Assembly (NCBI GenBank): GCA_045617105.1
Contig: JAZLHW010000203.1
Location: 1-27,750, forward strand
Direction of reading: 5' to 3'
Source of the DNA: CALELM01 sp045617105
GTDB taxonomy: Bacteria > Bacillota > Negativicutes > Selenomonadales > Selenomonadaceae
Length of the DNA stretch: 27,750 nucleotides
In this document: one piece after another, positions 15,471 through 23,260 of the stretch
Numbering within the stretch: position 1 is the stretch's first letter
Layout of the letters: each line of letters starts with the position of its first letter
Position numbers and translations under genes: made by a program
Notes under the pieces: model-generated
The model's input: the letters and a program-made list of their open reading frames with translations, nothing else
Databases searched by the model: none
Told to the model about the DNA's origin: nothing

Positions 15471-17090
15471 TCATTTTTTCTTATGAATATCCCATATTAA
15501 GCGAATTGTCAAGACAAAGGCTGCAAAATATCCCAAAAAACCTAACAGAGGAATCTCCATCACCTTTGGTGCCATGTTTGTTGTGCAAATCGTACTCGAG
15601 CCAAGCAAAAGTGCCGCGCACAACATAGCAATAATCAACTTGTTCATCATTAGATCCAACTGCCGGAGCGGCTCCTCAGATCCTGTTAGGTCAAGGTTTA
15701 CCTTTGTCTGCCCACTCATAGTCATTTTTAAGATGTCCGAAATCTGTTCAGGCAGCTGCATAGATTTCTTCATCAAAAGATATCCTTCTCGCTTTGCTTT
15801 GTCAATTTCATCTGTCCACTTGAAATTCTTCTTATAGTTTACAGAAAGACTTTTTGCAAAAATTTCCACAAAACTAACATTTGGACAGCAAAGCCTCATA
15901 ACACCCTCTATCGTCAAAACGCCACGCGCAAACATACTGAGTCCTTGCGGACAAGCAATATGATGTGTCTTCAAGATATTCATGATTTGATGCGTCAGCC
16001 GTCCCATCTGTAATTGAGAAAAATCCATATTGCTGTATTGTGCCATCAAGGCATCAATATCCTGATACAATGCTGTATGATTGATTTTTCCCTTTGGTAT
16101 GCCAAGAGCTAAAACTGCTGTTTTCATTTCAAACGTATCATGATTTGCAAGAGCAAACAATGCTTTACGAATTGCCGTGCGATCACGATTAGAGAGGCGT
16201 CCCATCATACCAAGATCCAGCCAAACAATACGACCATTCCGTATCCAAATATTTCCTGGATGAGGATCTGCATGGAAATATCCATCCGAAATAATCTGCT
16301 TGACATAATTCTCCCCAAGCTTTCTTCCCAGCTTATTGATATCATAGCCCTTTAACTTAATACTCTTGAAATCATCAATGGGAATACCTTCTATATATTC
16401 CATTACTAAGATAAATGGTGTTGTCAAATTTCGATAAATCTCAGGACAAGAAACATACTCTACATCCTGATTCAAATGATGAAACTCCTCTATGTGATCT
16501 GCTTCAATCAAGAAATCCATTTCCTGCTTTGCAATCATCCACATCTCATCAAGTACCATATTAAAATCCACAACATCCTGTGAATGGCTTATGACCTTGA
16601 TAAGTCCCGATGCACGTTTCAAAAGCACGATGTCCTTTGCCATAACCGAATAAATTCCAGGTCTCTGTACCTTTACAACAACCTTTGTCCCGTCCTTCAA
16701 AAACGCGCGATGAACTTGAGCGATTGAAGCAGACCCCAAAACTTCTTCATCAATACTATCGAAAATCTGATGCCAAGGATGATGATATTCTCGTTCCACG
16801 ACCTCAAGAATTGTTTGAAAGGGAAGTGGCTTTGCCTCTGTTTGCAGTTTCATCAATTCTTCGCAATATTCCTGCGGCAGAAAATCTGGTCGCATACTCA
16901 TGACCTGACCAAGCTTGACAAAAGTAGGACCTAAATCCTCTAAAATAAGCCTAAGCTTCTCTGGGGTAACCCCCATAACAACATCATGTTTTCTAAGAAC
17001 AGAGACCATTTCCTTCAAACGCTTTGCTGAGCCACCATCCTGTTCCTTCCTTATGTTGGGTCCCTGCAGAATTCTATTCAAAACCTTCAT
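15471..17090 (-). CDS. UbiB/ABC1/ADCK-family atypical kinase
   Basis: Member of the UbiB protein-kinase-like family, which in other bacteria supports quinone synthesis; some members have ATPase activity. The 539-residue protein has all family motifs: KLGQ at 59-62 in the GPTFVKLGQVMSMRPD helix, the alanine-rich loop ASIAQVH at 121-127 in place of a canonical P-loop, KVQRPG at 140-145 with the ATP lysine, QEMDFLIEAD, the catalytic HADPHPGN, and the metal-binding LDLGMMGRL (DFG equivalent). Two hydrophobic C-terminal segments anchor it to the membrane. It is therefore intact. The neighbouring chorismate mutase suggests chorismate-related metabolism, but menaquinone genes are not in the window. 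It starts 15 bases after the ABC-F gene. Confidence 0.93.
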   Translation of the reverse strand: MKVLNRILQGPNIRKEQDGGSAKRLKEMVSVLRKHDVVMGVTPEKLRLILEDLGPTFVKLGQVMSMRPDFLPQEYCEELMKLQTEAKPLPFQTILEVVEREYHHPWHQIFDSIDEEVLGSASIAQVHRAFLKDGTKVVVKVQRPGIYSVMAKDIVLLKRASGLIKVISHSQDVVDFNMVLDEMWMIAKQEMDFLIEADHIEEFHHLNQDVEYVSCPEIYRNLTTPFILVMEYIEGIPIDDFKSIKLKGYDINKLGRKLGENYVKQIISDGYFHADPHPGNIWIRNGRIVWLDLGMMGRLSNRDRTAIRKALFALANHDTFEMKTAVLALGIPKGKINHTALYQDIDALMAQYSNMDFSQLQMGRLTHQIMNILKTHHIACPQGLSMFARGVLTIEGVMRLCCPNVSFVEIFAKSLSVNYKKNFKWTDEIDKAKREGYLLMKKSMQLPEQISDILKMTMSGQTKVNLDLTGSEEPLRQLDLMMNKLIIAMLCAALLLGSSTICTTNMAPKVMEIPLLGFLGYFAAFVLTIRLIWDIHKKK

Positions 17091-17105
17091 TACTGTCTGG
17101 AATCC

Positions 17106-18728
17106 TCAATTCTTCTTGTACTTTTCAGCTAATTGCTGCTTTACTGTCTCATTAGAAAGGAATTCATCATAAGTCGATACACGGTCTACGACCCCATCTG
17201 GAGTGATGTCAATAATACGATTCGCTATTGTTTGTACAAACTCATGGTCATGCGACACAAATAGTGCTGTCCCTTTAAAAGCAATCATTCCATTGTTCAA
17301 TGCCGTAATTGATTCCAAATCCAAATGGTTTGTTGGTTCATCCAAGACCAACACGTTTGCAGAGGAAAGCATCATACGTGAAAGCATGCACCGCACACGC
17401 TCACCTCCCGACAGAACCCCCGCAGCCTTTTGACTTTCCTCTCCAGAAAAAAGCATACGGCCAAGGAAGCCTCGTACAAAGGTTTCATCAGGGTCAGGAG
17501 AATATTGCCTAAGCCAATCCACAAGATTCAGCTTTACACCATCAAAAAACTCAGAGTTATCCGATGGAAGATATGCCTGCGTCGTCGTCACGCCCCATTT
17601 GAAAGTACCCTCATCAGCTTCTTCCTCTCCCATTAAAATTTTGAAAAGCATTGTTTTTCCAAGGCTGTTAGGACCAACAAAGGCAACCTTATCACCTTTG
17701 CGAATCGTAAAGCTTACATTCTTTAATACCTGCTCGCCATCTACATTCTTTGAAATATTTTCTACCGTCAAAAGCTGATCGCCAGCCTCACGTTCTGGCT
17801 GAAAAGCAATATAAGGATACCGGCGAGAGGAAGGCTTGATATCGTCCAAAGTAATCTTGTCCAACATTTTCTTTCGGGAAGTTGCCTGCTTGGACTTCGC
17901 TGCATTTGCTGCAAAACGTGCAATAAAATTTTGCAGTTCTTTAATCTTTTCTTCCTTTTTCTTATTTTGCTCTTTTGCCATCTGAAGTGCCAACTGACTG
18001 GACTGATACCAAAAATCATAATTTCCAGCATAAAGCTGAATACTTCCAAAATCAACATCGCAAATATAAGTGCAAACCTGATTCAAGAAATGACGGTCAT
18101 GCGAAACCACGATAACTGTATTGGGAAAATCTGCCAAGAAATTTTCCAGCCAGTTAATTGACTCGACATCCAAATGATTCGTTGGCTCATCCAGGAGGAG
18201 AATATCCGGACTCCCAAAAAGTGCTTGCGCCAAAAGAACCCGAACCTTCTCCTTTGCCGTAAGATCCACCATCTGCATCGTATGTTTTTCATCGGTAATT
18301 CCAAGACCATTCAACAAACGTGCTGCTTCTGACTCAGCATCCCAACCATTCAATTCTGCAAATTCTGCCTCCAGTTCAGAGGCCTTCATTCCATCTTCTT
18401 CAGAAAAATCTGGTTTAGAATACAAAGCCTCCTTTTCTTGCATAATTTCAACCAGACGCTTATGTCCCATAATAACAGTACGAAGGACTTCATAATCATC
18501 AAATGCATAATGATCCTGCTTTAAGACAGCCAAACGATCTCCAGGAGTAATTTCTATCGTACCGCCTGTTGGCTCCAATTCTCCTGAAAGCAGGCGAAGA
18601 AACGTAGATTTCCCCGCACCGTTCGCACCAATCACCCCATAGCAATTTCCAGGGGTAAATTTCAGGTTAACTTCCTTGTAAAGCGTTCTTTTTCCAAATT
18701 GAAGGCTCAGATTGTTTGTAGTGATCAT
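17106..18728 (-). CDS. ABC-F family ATPase, YbiT/YkpA-like
   Basis: Soluble tandem ABC protein with no membrane domain; ABC-F proteins act on the ribosome. Domain 1: Walker A GANGAGKS at 34-41, Walker B ILLLDEPTNHLD near 176-187, and switch SHDRHF. Then the linker with KSKQATSRKKMLDKI near 278-292. Domain 2: Walker A GPNSLGKT at 352-359, signature LSGGE, and a second DEPTNHLD with SHDHEF. In domain 1 the signature is degenerate (DLTAKEKV instead of LSGGE), as I recall for the YbiT subgroup; the linker with GNYDFWYQSS and FIARFAANAAKSKQ also resembles that subgroup. The start has GAGGAG. Role in translation or antibiotic protection cannot be decided from sequence alone; no short leader peptide or attenuator of resistance-type ABC-F genes was seen. 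Confidence 0.92.
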   Translation of the reverse strand: MITTNNLSLQFGKRTLYKEVNLKFTPGNCYGVIGANGAGKSTFLRLLSGELEPTGGTIEITPGDRLAVLKQDHYAFDDYEVLRTVIMGHKRLVEIMQEKEALYSKPDFSEEDGMKASELEAEFAELNGWDAESEAARLLNGLGITDEKHTMQMVDLTAKEKVRVLLAQALFGSPDILLLDEPTNHLDVESINWLENFLADFPNTVIVVSHDRHFLNQVCTYICDVDFGSIQLYAGNYDFWYQSSQLALQMAKEQNKKKEEKIKELQNFIARFAANAAKSKQATSRKKMLDKITLDDIKPSSRRYPYIAFQPEREAGDQLLTVENISKNVDGEQVLKNVSFTIRKGDKVAFVGPNSLGKTMLFKILMGEEEADEGTFKWGVTTTQAYLPSDNSEFFDGVKLNLVDWLRQYSPDPDETFVRGFLGRMLFSGEESQKAAGVLSGGERVRCMLSRMMLSSANVLVLDEPTNHLDLESITALNNGMIAFKGTALFVSHDHEFVQTIANRIIDITPDGVVDRVSTYDEFLSNETVKQQLAEKYKKN

Positions 18729-18752
18729 ATTGTCTCCTCATCTCTATGTAGT

Positions 18753-19535
18753 TTAGTTGTTCAATATTGCATGAAACATGGATAGAATACTTTGCCCATA
18801 GCTGTTTCCGGGAACAGCCCAACGTCCATTCAAATCGCCCCAACGTCCAATCGTATTTTCTCCATACGATGAACGAACCAGTTTGTAACGTGGATCTACC
18901 ACGGGAACTGCCGGAGATCGAGTTGACACATACGCCAGCAAATGCTGAATATGTGCACGGACACCAAGCTGCGATGTCGAAAAATATGCCCCCTTTACAG
19001 AGGCACTTGTGGTTCCCAATCCACAATAATTATTTTGATCAGGAGTTACCGTACCACCATACCGAAAAAAACCCGTTTCTTTCAATGCTTGTGCAAATGC
19101 AACATCCGGTCGAATTCCCTCCCGCTTTCCTTCCTCGTAATAGTAAGAGACTAATTCCTGCGGAGTTACTGAAATATTAGGATATGGATTCACGCTCAAA
19201 AGATACCTTACACACTGTTCCTGACTGGCGAGCGGAGTACCTACAATGGCATCATCATCTGCAGATATCGTTTCCGGTACCTGAACACAAGCAGGTATGT
19301 CGTTTGAAGCTTGCGGAACCACAGGATGAAGAATCTCTTGTATACGCTCTGATAACAAAAGTCTCTTTCTTCCATCTGCACTCTGTTGAATTGCACGACT
19401 CGCATCCACAGTCGCTTTTACCTGCGGATCATGCAAGCGGCCTGCCTCTGAGTCAGATGCTTGCGTCATGACCACCGTAACTGCCATACACACAAAAAAA
19501 AACTTCTTATTTTTTTCCCACCTAAAACTCACCAA
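18753..19535 (-). CDS. Secreted glucosaminidase-domain cell-wall hydrolase
   Basis: Likely peptidoglycan N-acetylglucosaminidase. The 260-residue protein has an N-terminal signal peptide (basic start, hydrophobic core FFFVCMAVTVVM, cleavage near ASDSEA), a linker of about 90 residues rich in Gln, Ser and Asp, and a C-terminal glucosaminidase domain: SYYYEEGKREGIRPDVAFAQALKETGFF with a likely catalytic Glu153, then NNYCGLG, the LGVRAHIQHLLAY stretch and WGDLNGRWAVPG. The start is a TTG at 19535 with AAGGAG six bases upstream; a GTG follows directly as an alternative. It is 15 bases after the permease stop and 24 bases before the ABC-F start, so probably co-transcribed. No LysM, SH3 or other wall-binding domain is present. 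Confidence 0.9.
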   Translation of the reverse strand: MVSFRWEKNKKFFFVCMAVTVVMTQASDSEAGRLHDPQVKATVDASRAIQQSADGRKRLLLSERIQEILHPVVPQASNDIPACVQVPETISADDDAIVGTPLASQEQCVRYLLSVNPYPNISVTPQELVSYYYEEGKREGIRPDVAFAQALKETGFFRYGGTVTPDQNNYCGLGTTSASVKGAYFSTSQLGVRAHIQHLLAYVSTRSPAVPVVDPRYKLVRSSYGENTIGRWGDLNGRWAVPGNSYGQSILSMFHAILNN

Positions 19536-19550
19536 TGCACACTCCTTAAG

Positions 19551-20825
19551 CTATAAACCTTGAGAAAAAAAGAACAAACCATACATCCCTGCCAAAATCA
19601 TCTCGCAAAAAGGAACACATGCTTTCTGTCCAGAAAAGCACTTTAAAACAACATGAACAATGATTGCCATGCCTAAACCAATGACAAAATCATGGGAAAA
19701 TGGCAAGAACAGCAAAAAACACAAAACCGTCAGTCGATCAGATAAATCCCCATGAAACAATTCTTTGGAATTACATAAAACCAATAATCCACTGCATATT
19801 AAAACAGAAGCCGTGATTGCTCCAAAAGACGATATCTCCTTTACAACTGGCTCACAAAAAATCAATAGCAGCATCACTATTGCTGCCACATAAGCCGCTC
19901 TGTTCGTACTGTTTACAGACAACCGACCCACAAAAGTTTCTGGTGCAGGCCGTAATGACATACTTCCCAAGAAAGACGATACCATATTAACTCCAAACAA
20001 AACAGCTAACTGTTTTATCCATGCTTTTGATTGAGCATCACAAAGCAACGCTTGAATAATACACTGTCCTTCAGAAAACATAATCAAAAATATTGTCAAA
20101 ATCAATTCAGGGTGCAGAGCAGCTTGTCCAAGATCTAACTGAAAAACTACTTTATCAAATCCCTCTGGCAACATAAAAGGCATCGCAGGAATCACCCAAA
20201 AACCTTGCAAAAGGGAAATCAATGCCACAGAAAATAAGCCTATAGCAAACGCAAAGGAAGACCTATTAAGAACCAGTATCAAAATAATAAGAACTCCCAA
20301 TAAAGTAAGGTACATCACAGGCGATGCCAAACTGCCAAGCGTAATCAAAGTAAAAGGAACACCAACAAAAATTTTTCCCTGCAAGAAACCTTGAAAAACC
20401 AGCACCAATCCTAAACCTGCCGGAAAAGCATTCCGCAACACTTCAGGAATTGATAAACTCACATACCTGCCTAATGGTGAGAGGATGCCAACTAGTCCTA
20501 AAACAGAAGCAATGCAAACCGCACCTAACACCATCTGCCAACTATGCCCTTTAGAAATGATCTCTCCGTATACCAACCATGTAAGCATAGCAATACTTGG
20601 AGCCACAATCACAGGACATCTCATGAGCTTTCCCCAAAAAAGAGTCCCAACTGCTGAAACTCCCAAACATGCAGCATACGAGCCAGCAAAATCCATCCCA
20701 CTTTGGAAAAGAAGATTTGGTACAACGATCCACGAAGGCATTGCAGAAAATACCATAAGAACAGCAGACAAAAGCTCAGCCTTCCAAAGTAACAAGCTTT
20801 TTTCACCCCACCAACACAAATTCAT
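19551..20825 (-). CDS. Divergent NCS2-type (purine permease AzgA-like) membrane transporter
   Basis: Membrane protein of up to 424 residues with about 12-14 hydrophobic segments. It resembles the AzgA branch of NCS2 nucleobase permeases through its N-terminal architecture (APSIAMLTW region) and the IPEVLRNAFPAGLGL segment. However, the two signature regions that bind substrate in known AzgA proteins look altered: the usual FFVDLFDTVGTL helix reads IFLIMFSEGQCIIQAL, and the GTSSVTTFIESAAG region reads GSMSLRPAPETFVGR. Substrate is therefore uncertain. The ATG at 20825 is only about 11 bases from the predicted transcription start and has a weak site; a TTG at 20795 with GGGGTG eight bases upstream is a good alternative start. 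It heads the permease-glucosaminidase-ABC-F-ubiB-aroH run. Confidence 0.8.
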   Translation of the reverse strand: MNLCWWGEKSLLLWKAELLSAVLMVFSAMPSWIVVPNLLFQSGMDFAGSYAACLGVSAVGTLFWGKLMRCPVIVAPSIAMLTWLVYGEIISKGHSWQMVLGAVCIASVLGLVGILSPLGRYVSLSIPEVLRNAFPAGLGLVLVFQGFLQGKIFVGVPFTLITLGSLASPVMYLTLLGVLIILILVLNRSSFAFAIGLFSVALISLLQGFWVIPAMPFMLPEGFDKVVFQLDLGQAALHPELILTIFLIMFSEGQCIIQALLCDAQSKAWIKQLAVLFGVNMVSSFLGSMSLRPAPETFVGRLSVNSTNRAAYVAAIVMLLLIFCEPVVKEISSFGAITASVLICSGLLVLCNSKELFHGDLSDRLTVLCFLLFLPFSHDFVIGLGMAIIVHVVLKCFSGQKACVPFCEMILAGMYGLFFFSQGL

Positions 20826-20842
20826 ACAAGCCTACATAATTA

Positions 20843-20871
20843 AGTATACGATAAAGGACTTAATTTATCAA
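20843..20871 (-). promoter_or_regulatory. Sigma-A promoter of the permease gene
   Basis: On the minus strand TTGATA (20866-20871) and TATACT (20843-20848) with a 17-base spacer. The predicted start lies near 20836. This would leave only a short leader before the ATG at 20825 and favours the TTG start at 20795. Confidence 0.8.
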
Positions 20872-20989
20872 TGCCTTAAAAAGTAAGCATTTTTTAATAT
20901 CTTTAAACATTAAGAAAATGTCTGCCAATTCTACCGTTACATAGGAAAAAATACGCACCACTCTAAATATAGAAACTTATCAAATTTAA

Positions 20990-21028
20990 CACAAAACAAA
21001 CCCCCATTTGCTTATACAAATGAGGGTT
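20990..21028 (-). terminator. Rho-independent terminator of dapB-asd
   Basis: On the minus strand a 12-bp stem (AACCCTCATTTG with CAAATGGGGGTT, one U-G pair) with a 6-base loop is followed by TGTTTTGTG. It lies 52 bases after the asd stop codon. Confidence 0.85.
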
Positions 21029-21080
21029 CATTCCATATCACCAAGCCAAGACATTCCTTCTGCCTGCGAGGGATCACCTA

Positions 21081-22112
21081 TCAAAACATGTCGTGTTCTA
21101 CCATATATTCTGCAATTTGCAGTGCATTGAGTGCAGCACCTTTGCGAATCTGGTCACCACATACCCAAAGATTTAATGCATTCTCAATAGAATAATCCTT
21201 GCGAATACGTCCAACCTCTACATCATCTTTTCCGGAAGTAAAGAGTGGCATAGGATATTCCATCTCATCCGGATTATCATTGACCTGCGCTCCTGGAAAT
21301 GAAGCAATCGCTTTCTTTGCAGCTTCTACAGAAACCTCATCCTCAAATTCAATGTTTACAGACTCTGCATGACTGCGGTAAACAGGCACTCGAACCGTAG
21401 TAGCCGTAATACGAATACTGTCGTCTTCCATGATTTTCTTTGTTTCATCAATCATCTTCATTTCTTCTTTTGTATAAAGGTTCTCCTTGAAGACGTCAAT
21501 CTGAGGAATCAAGTTAAAAGCAATTTGATAATGCTTTGGCAGCGATGCTCCAGGCAAAATATTTGCAACAACCGCTCGGCCAGCTGAAATATCAGCCACC
21601 TGCGTTTCCAATTCAGCCATAGCTTCCTTTCCACCGCCAGAAACTGCCTGATATGTAGATACTACAACGCGCTTGATTTTGGAAATGTCATACAAAGGCT
21701 TCAATGCCATTACCATGATAATCGTAGAGCAGTTTGGATTAGCAATAATTCCCTTGTGCCTTGCTATGGCATCGGGATTTACTTCTGGAACAACAAGCGG
21801 AACTTCTGGATCCATGCGGAACGCACTGGAATTATCAATAACTACTGCACCAGCCTTCACAGCAAAAGGTGCAAAGGTCTTGCTTGCACTGCCACCGGCA
21901 AACAAAGCAATATCTATACCTTCAAAAGAGTTCTCCGTTGCTTCCTCCACCGTATAATCCTTTCCCATGAAAGAAATAACCTTGCCTGCAGAACGCTTTG
22001 ATGCCAAAAGCTTCAAATCAGCAAATGGAAAGTTCCTTTCTTCTATCAGGTTCAAAAATTCCTGACCAACTGCACCAGTAGCACCAAGAATAGCGACATT
22101 ATATTTCTTCAT
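21081..22112 (-). CDS. asd: Aspartate-semialdehyde dehydrogenase
   Basis: Reduces aspartyl phosphate to aspartate semialdehyde, the branch point to lysine/diaminopimelate, threonine and methionine. The 343-residue protein starts MKKYNVAILGATGAVG (NADP-binding), then FAGGSASKTFAP, the catalytic Cys128 in ANPNCSTI, and the substrate motifs YQAVSGGGKEA and RVPVYRSHAESVNIEF. I use the ATG at 22112 (AGAGG about 11 bases upstream); the frame opens further upstream to 22145 but that would overlap dapB. The dapB stop is 29 bases away. Both genes provide the first steps to diaminopimelate, a peptidoglycan cross-linking residue. Confidence 0.97.
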   Translation of the reverse strand: MKKYNVAILGATGAVGQEFLNLIEERNFPFADLKLLASKRSAGKVISFMGKDYTVEEATENSFEGIDIALFAGGSASKTFAPFAVKAGAVVIDNSSAFRMDPEVPLVVPEVNPDAIARHKGIIANPNCSTIIMVMALKPLYDISKIKRVVVSTYQAVSGGGKEAMAELETQVADISAGRAVVANILPGASLPKHYQIAFNLIPQIDVFKENLYTKEEMKMIDETKKIMEDDSIRITATTVRVPVYRSHAESVNIEFEDEVSVEAAKKAIASFPGAQVNDNPDEMEYPMPLFTSGKDDVEVGRIRKDYSIENALNLWVCGDQIRKGAALNALQIAEYMVEHDMF

Positions 22113-22141
22113 ATAACAAACATCCTCTCTGAATTGTAATT

Positions 22142-22936
22142 TCAAAAATCCATCAAATTCTCAAGACCAATGACAAGCCCCTGCAGTTCACGAACCTTTT
22201 TGCAGGCAAGCACAACACCTGGCTGGAAGGAATTGCGGTCCATAGAATCATGACGTATCGTCAACGTTTGACCAAGCCCACCAAAAATAACCTCCTGATG
22301 CGCTACATATCCTGGCAACCTTACGCTATGAATATGCATGCCATCATACTCAGCACCGCGCGCGCCTGCTAAGTTTTCCTTTTCCTTCGGATTTCCCTGT
22401 TTCATAGTTTGACGAACTTCTGATATCAGCTTTGCTGTCTGAAGCGCCGTACCAGACGGTGCATCCAGCTTATTATCATGATGAAGCTCAATTATCTCAA
22501 CATGCGGCATATACTTTGCAGCCTGCTTGCTCATCATCATCATCAATACTGCACCAATAGCAAAGTTTGGTGCAATAAATGCTGGTGTATCATTTTCCCT
22601 TGCCTGCTTATCAATTTCTGCCTTCTGTTCCTCCGACAATCCTGTCGTTCCAATCACTGGAGAAACCTTTTCCCTCAATGCCGTACATGCACTCTCAAAA
22701 ACAACGTCCGGACGAGTGAAATCCACCATAACCTCAGGCTTAGTTCTCTTTATCGTATCCAGCAGACTTCCATCTACTGAAACACCTATTTTTTTGCGAC
22801 CAATCAACTCGCCTATATCCATGCCTGACCTAATGTCAACCGCACCAACTAGTTCCAATTCATCATCATCAAGTACTGCGGCAACAACAGCCTGACCCAC
22901 ACGCCCGCAGGCACCATTTACCAATACCTTTACCAA
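22142..22936 (-). CDS. dapB: 4-hydroxy-tetrahydrodipicolinate reductase
   Basis: NAD(P)H-dependent reductase of the diaminopimelate/lysine pathway. The 264-residue protein begins VKVLVNGACGRVGQAV with the GxxGRxG dinucleotide motif, and contains VDFTRPDV, SPVIGTTGLSEEQK, APNFAIGAVLMM, and the catalytic stretch ELHHDNKLDAPSGTALQTA. The start is a TTG at 22936 with AGGAGG nine bases upstream; the frame opens further, but into the promoter. It is the first gene of the dapB-asd pair, with a good promoter just upstream. dapA is not next to it. Confidence 0.96.
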   Translation of the reverse strand: MVKVLVNGACGRVGQAVVAAVLDDDELELVGAVDIRSGMDIGELIGRKKIGVSVDGSLLDTIKRTKPEVMVDFTRPDVVFESACTALREKVSPVIGTTGLSEEQKAEIDKQARENDTPAFIAPNFAIGAVLMMMMSKQAAKYMPHVEIIELHHDNKLDAPSGTALQTAKLISEVRQTMKQGNPKEKENLAGARGAEYDGMHIHSVRLPGYVAHQEVIFGGLGQTLTIRHDSMDRNSFQPGVVLACKKVRELQGLVIGLENLMDF

Positions 22937-22969
22937 AAGAATACGCCTCCTAAAAGAATGGATGCCATT

Positions 22970-22999
22970 ATTGTAATCTATGTCTTTACTGCATGTCAA
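22970..22999 (-). promoter_or_regulatory. Sigma-A promoter of dapB-asd
   Basis: On the minus strand a perfect TTGACA (22994-22999), an 18-base spacer and TACAAT (22970-22975). The predicted leader is only about 25 bases, so there is no room for a lysine riboswitch in front of dapB. Confidence 0.88.
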
Positions 23000-23056
23000 C
23001 CTGTCAGCCTTTGGGAGATGTTGCAAAAACACGGATGAAATGATTTTATTCTACAT

Positions 23057-23102
23057 AATAAAAGGTCTTCCATGATTTCATTCACTTTCATCATAGAAGA
23101 CC
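23057..23102 (-). terminator. Terminator hairpin of htpG with a GGTCTTC-type stem
   Basis: On the minus strand a stem made of GGTCTTC-T-ATGAT paired with ATCAT-G-GAAGACC closes a 13-base loop and is followed by TTTTATTATG. It lies about 160 bases after the htpG stop, with the 136-bp repeat in between. A nearly identical stem recurs at 27535-27576 in the opposite orientation. Confidence 0.82.
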
Positions 23103-23110
23103 CCTTCATT

Positions 23111-23246
23111 TTATAACGCCATTGTTCAAGAAAATGGCATAAGCATTTTCCCTCCAATTCGCGTTTCAACGAAGCGGGAGATATGCTCACCGCTTGTTAA
23201 AATTTGATTTCCCCCACTTACAGCAAGCTGTTAAAGAAGGGGACAT
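23111..23246 (-). repeat. 136-bp structured intergenic repeat, copy 1
   Basis: 130 of 136 bases match copy 2 (27615-27750) with no insertion or deletion. It fills the htpG 3' region, ending 14 bases from the htpG stop, so it is transcribed on the minus strand with htpG. Conserved foldable parts: a CCCC...GGGG stem enclosing ACAGC with GCTGT (from 23211), a 9-bp stem-loop AAGCGG-GAG with CTC-CCGCTT with one unpaired base (from 23172), and an AAAATG with CATTTT stem (from 23131). It does not encode a protein: an otherwise open frame in copy 2 has a stop in copy 1. No transposase, no clear terminal inverted repeats and no target duplication were seen. The strand assignment follows the transcription of htpG and is otherwise arbitrary. 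Confidence 0.93.
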
Positions 23247-23260
23247 CTTTAGCTTCGTTA

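Noticed and set aside
22996..23190. 64-codon minus-strand frame covering the terminator and part of the repeat
   Set aside because: It runs through a terminator hairpin and the dapB promoter, has no ribosome binding site, and the corresponding frame is not kept in copy 2 beyond the repeat.
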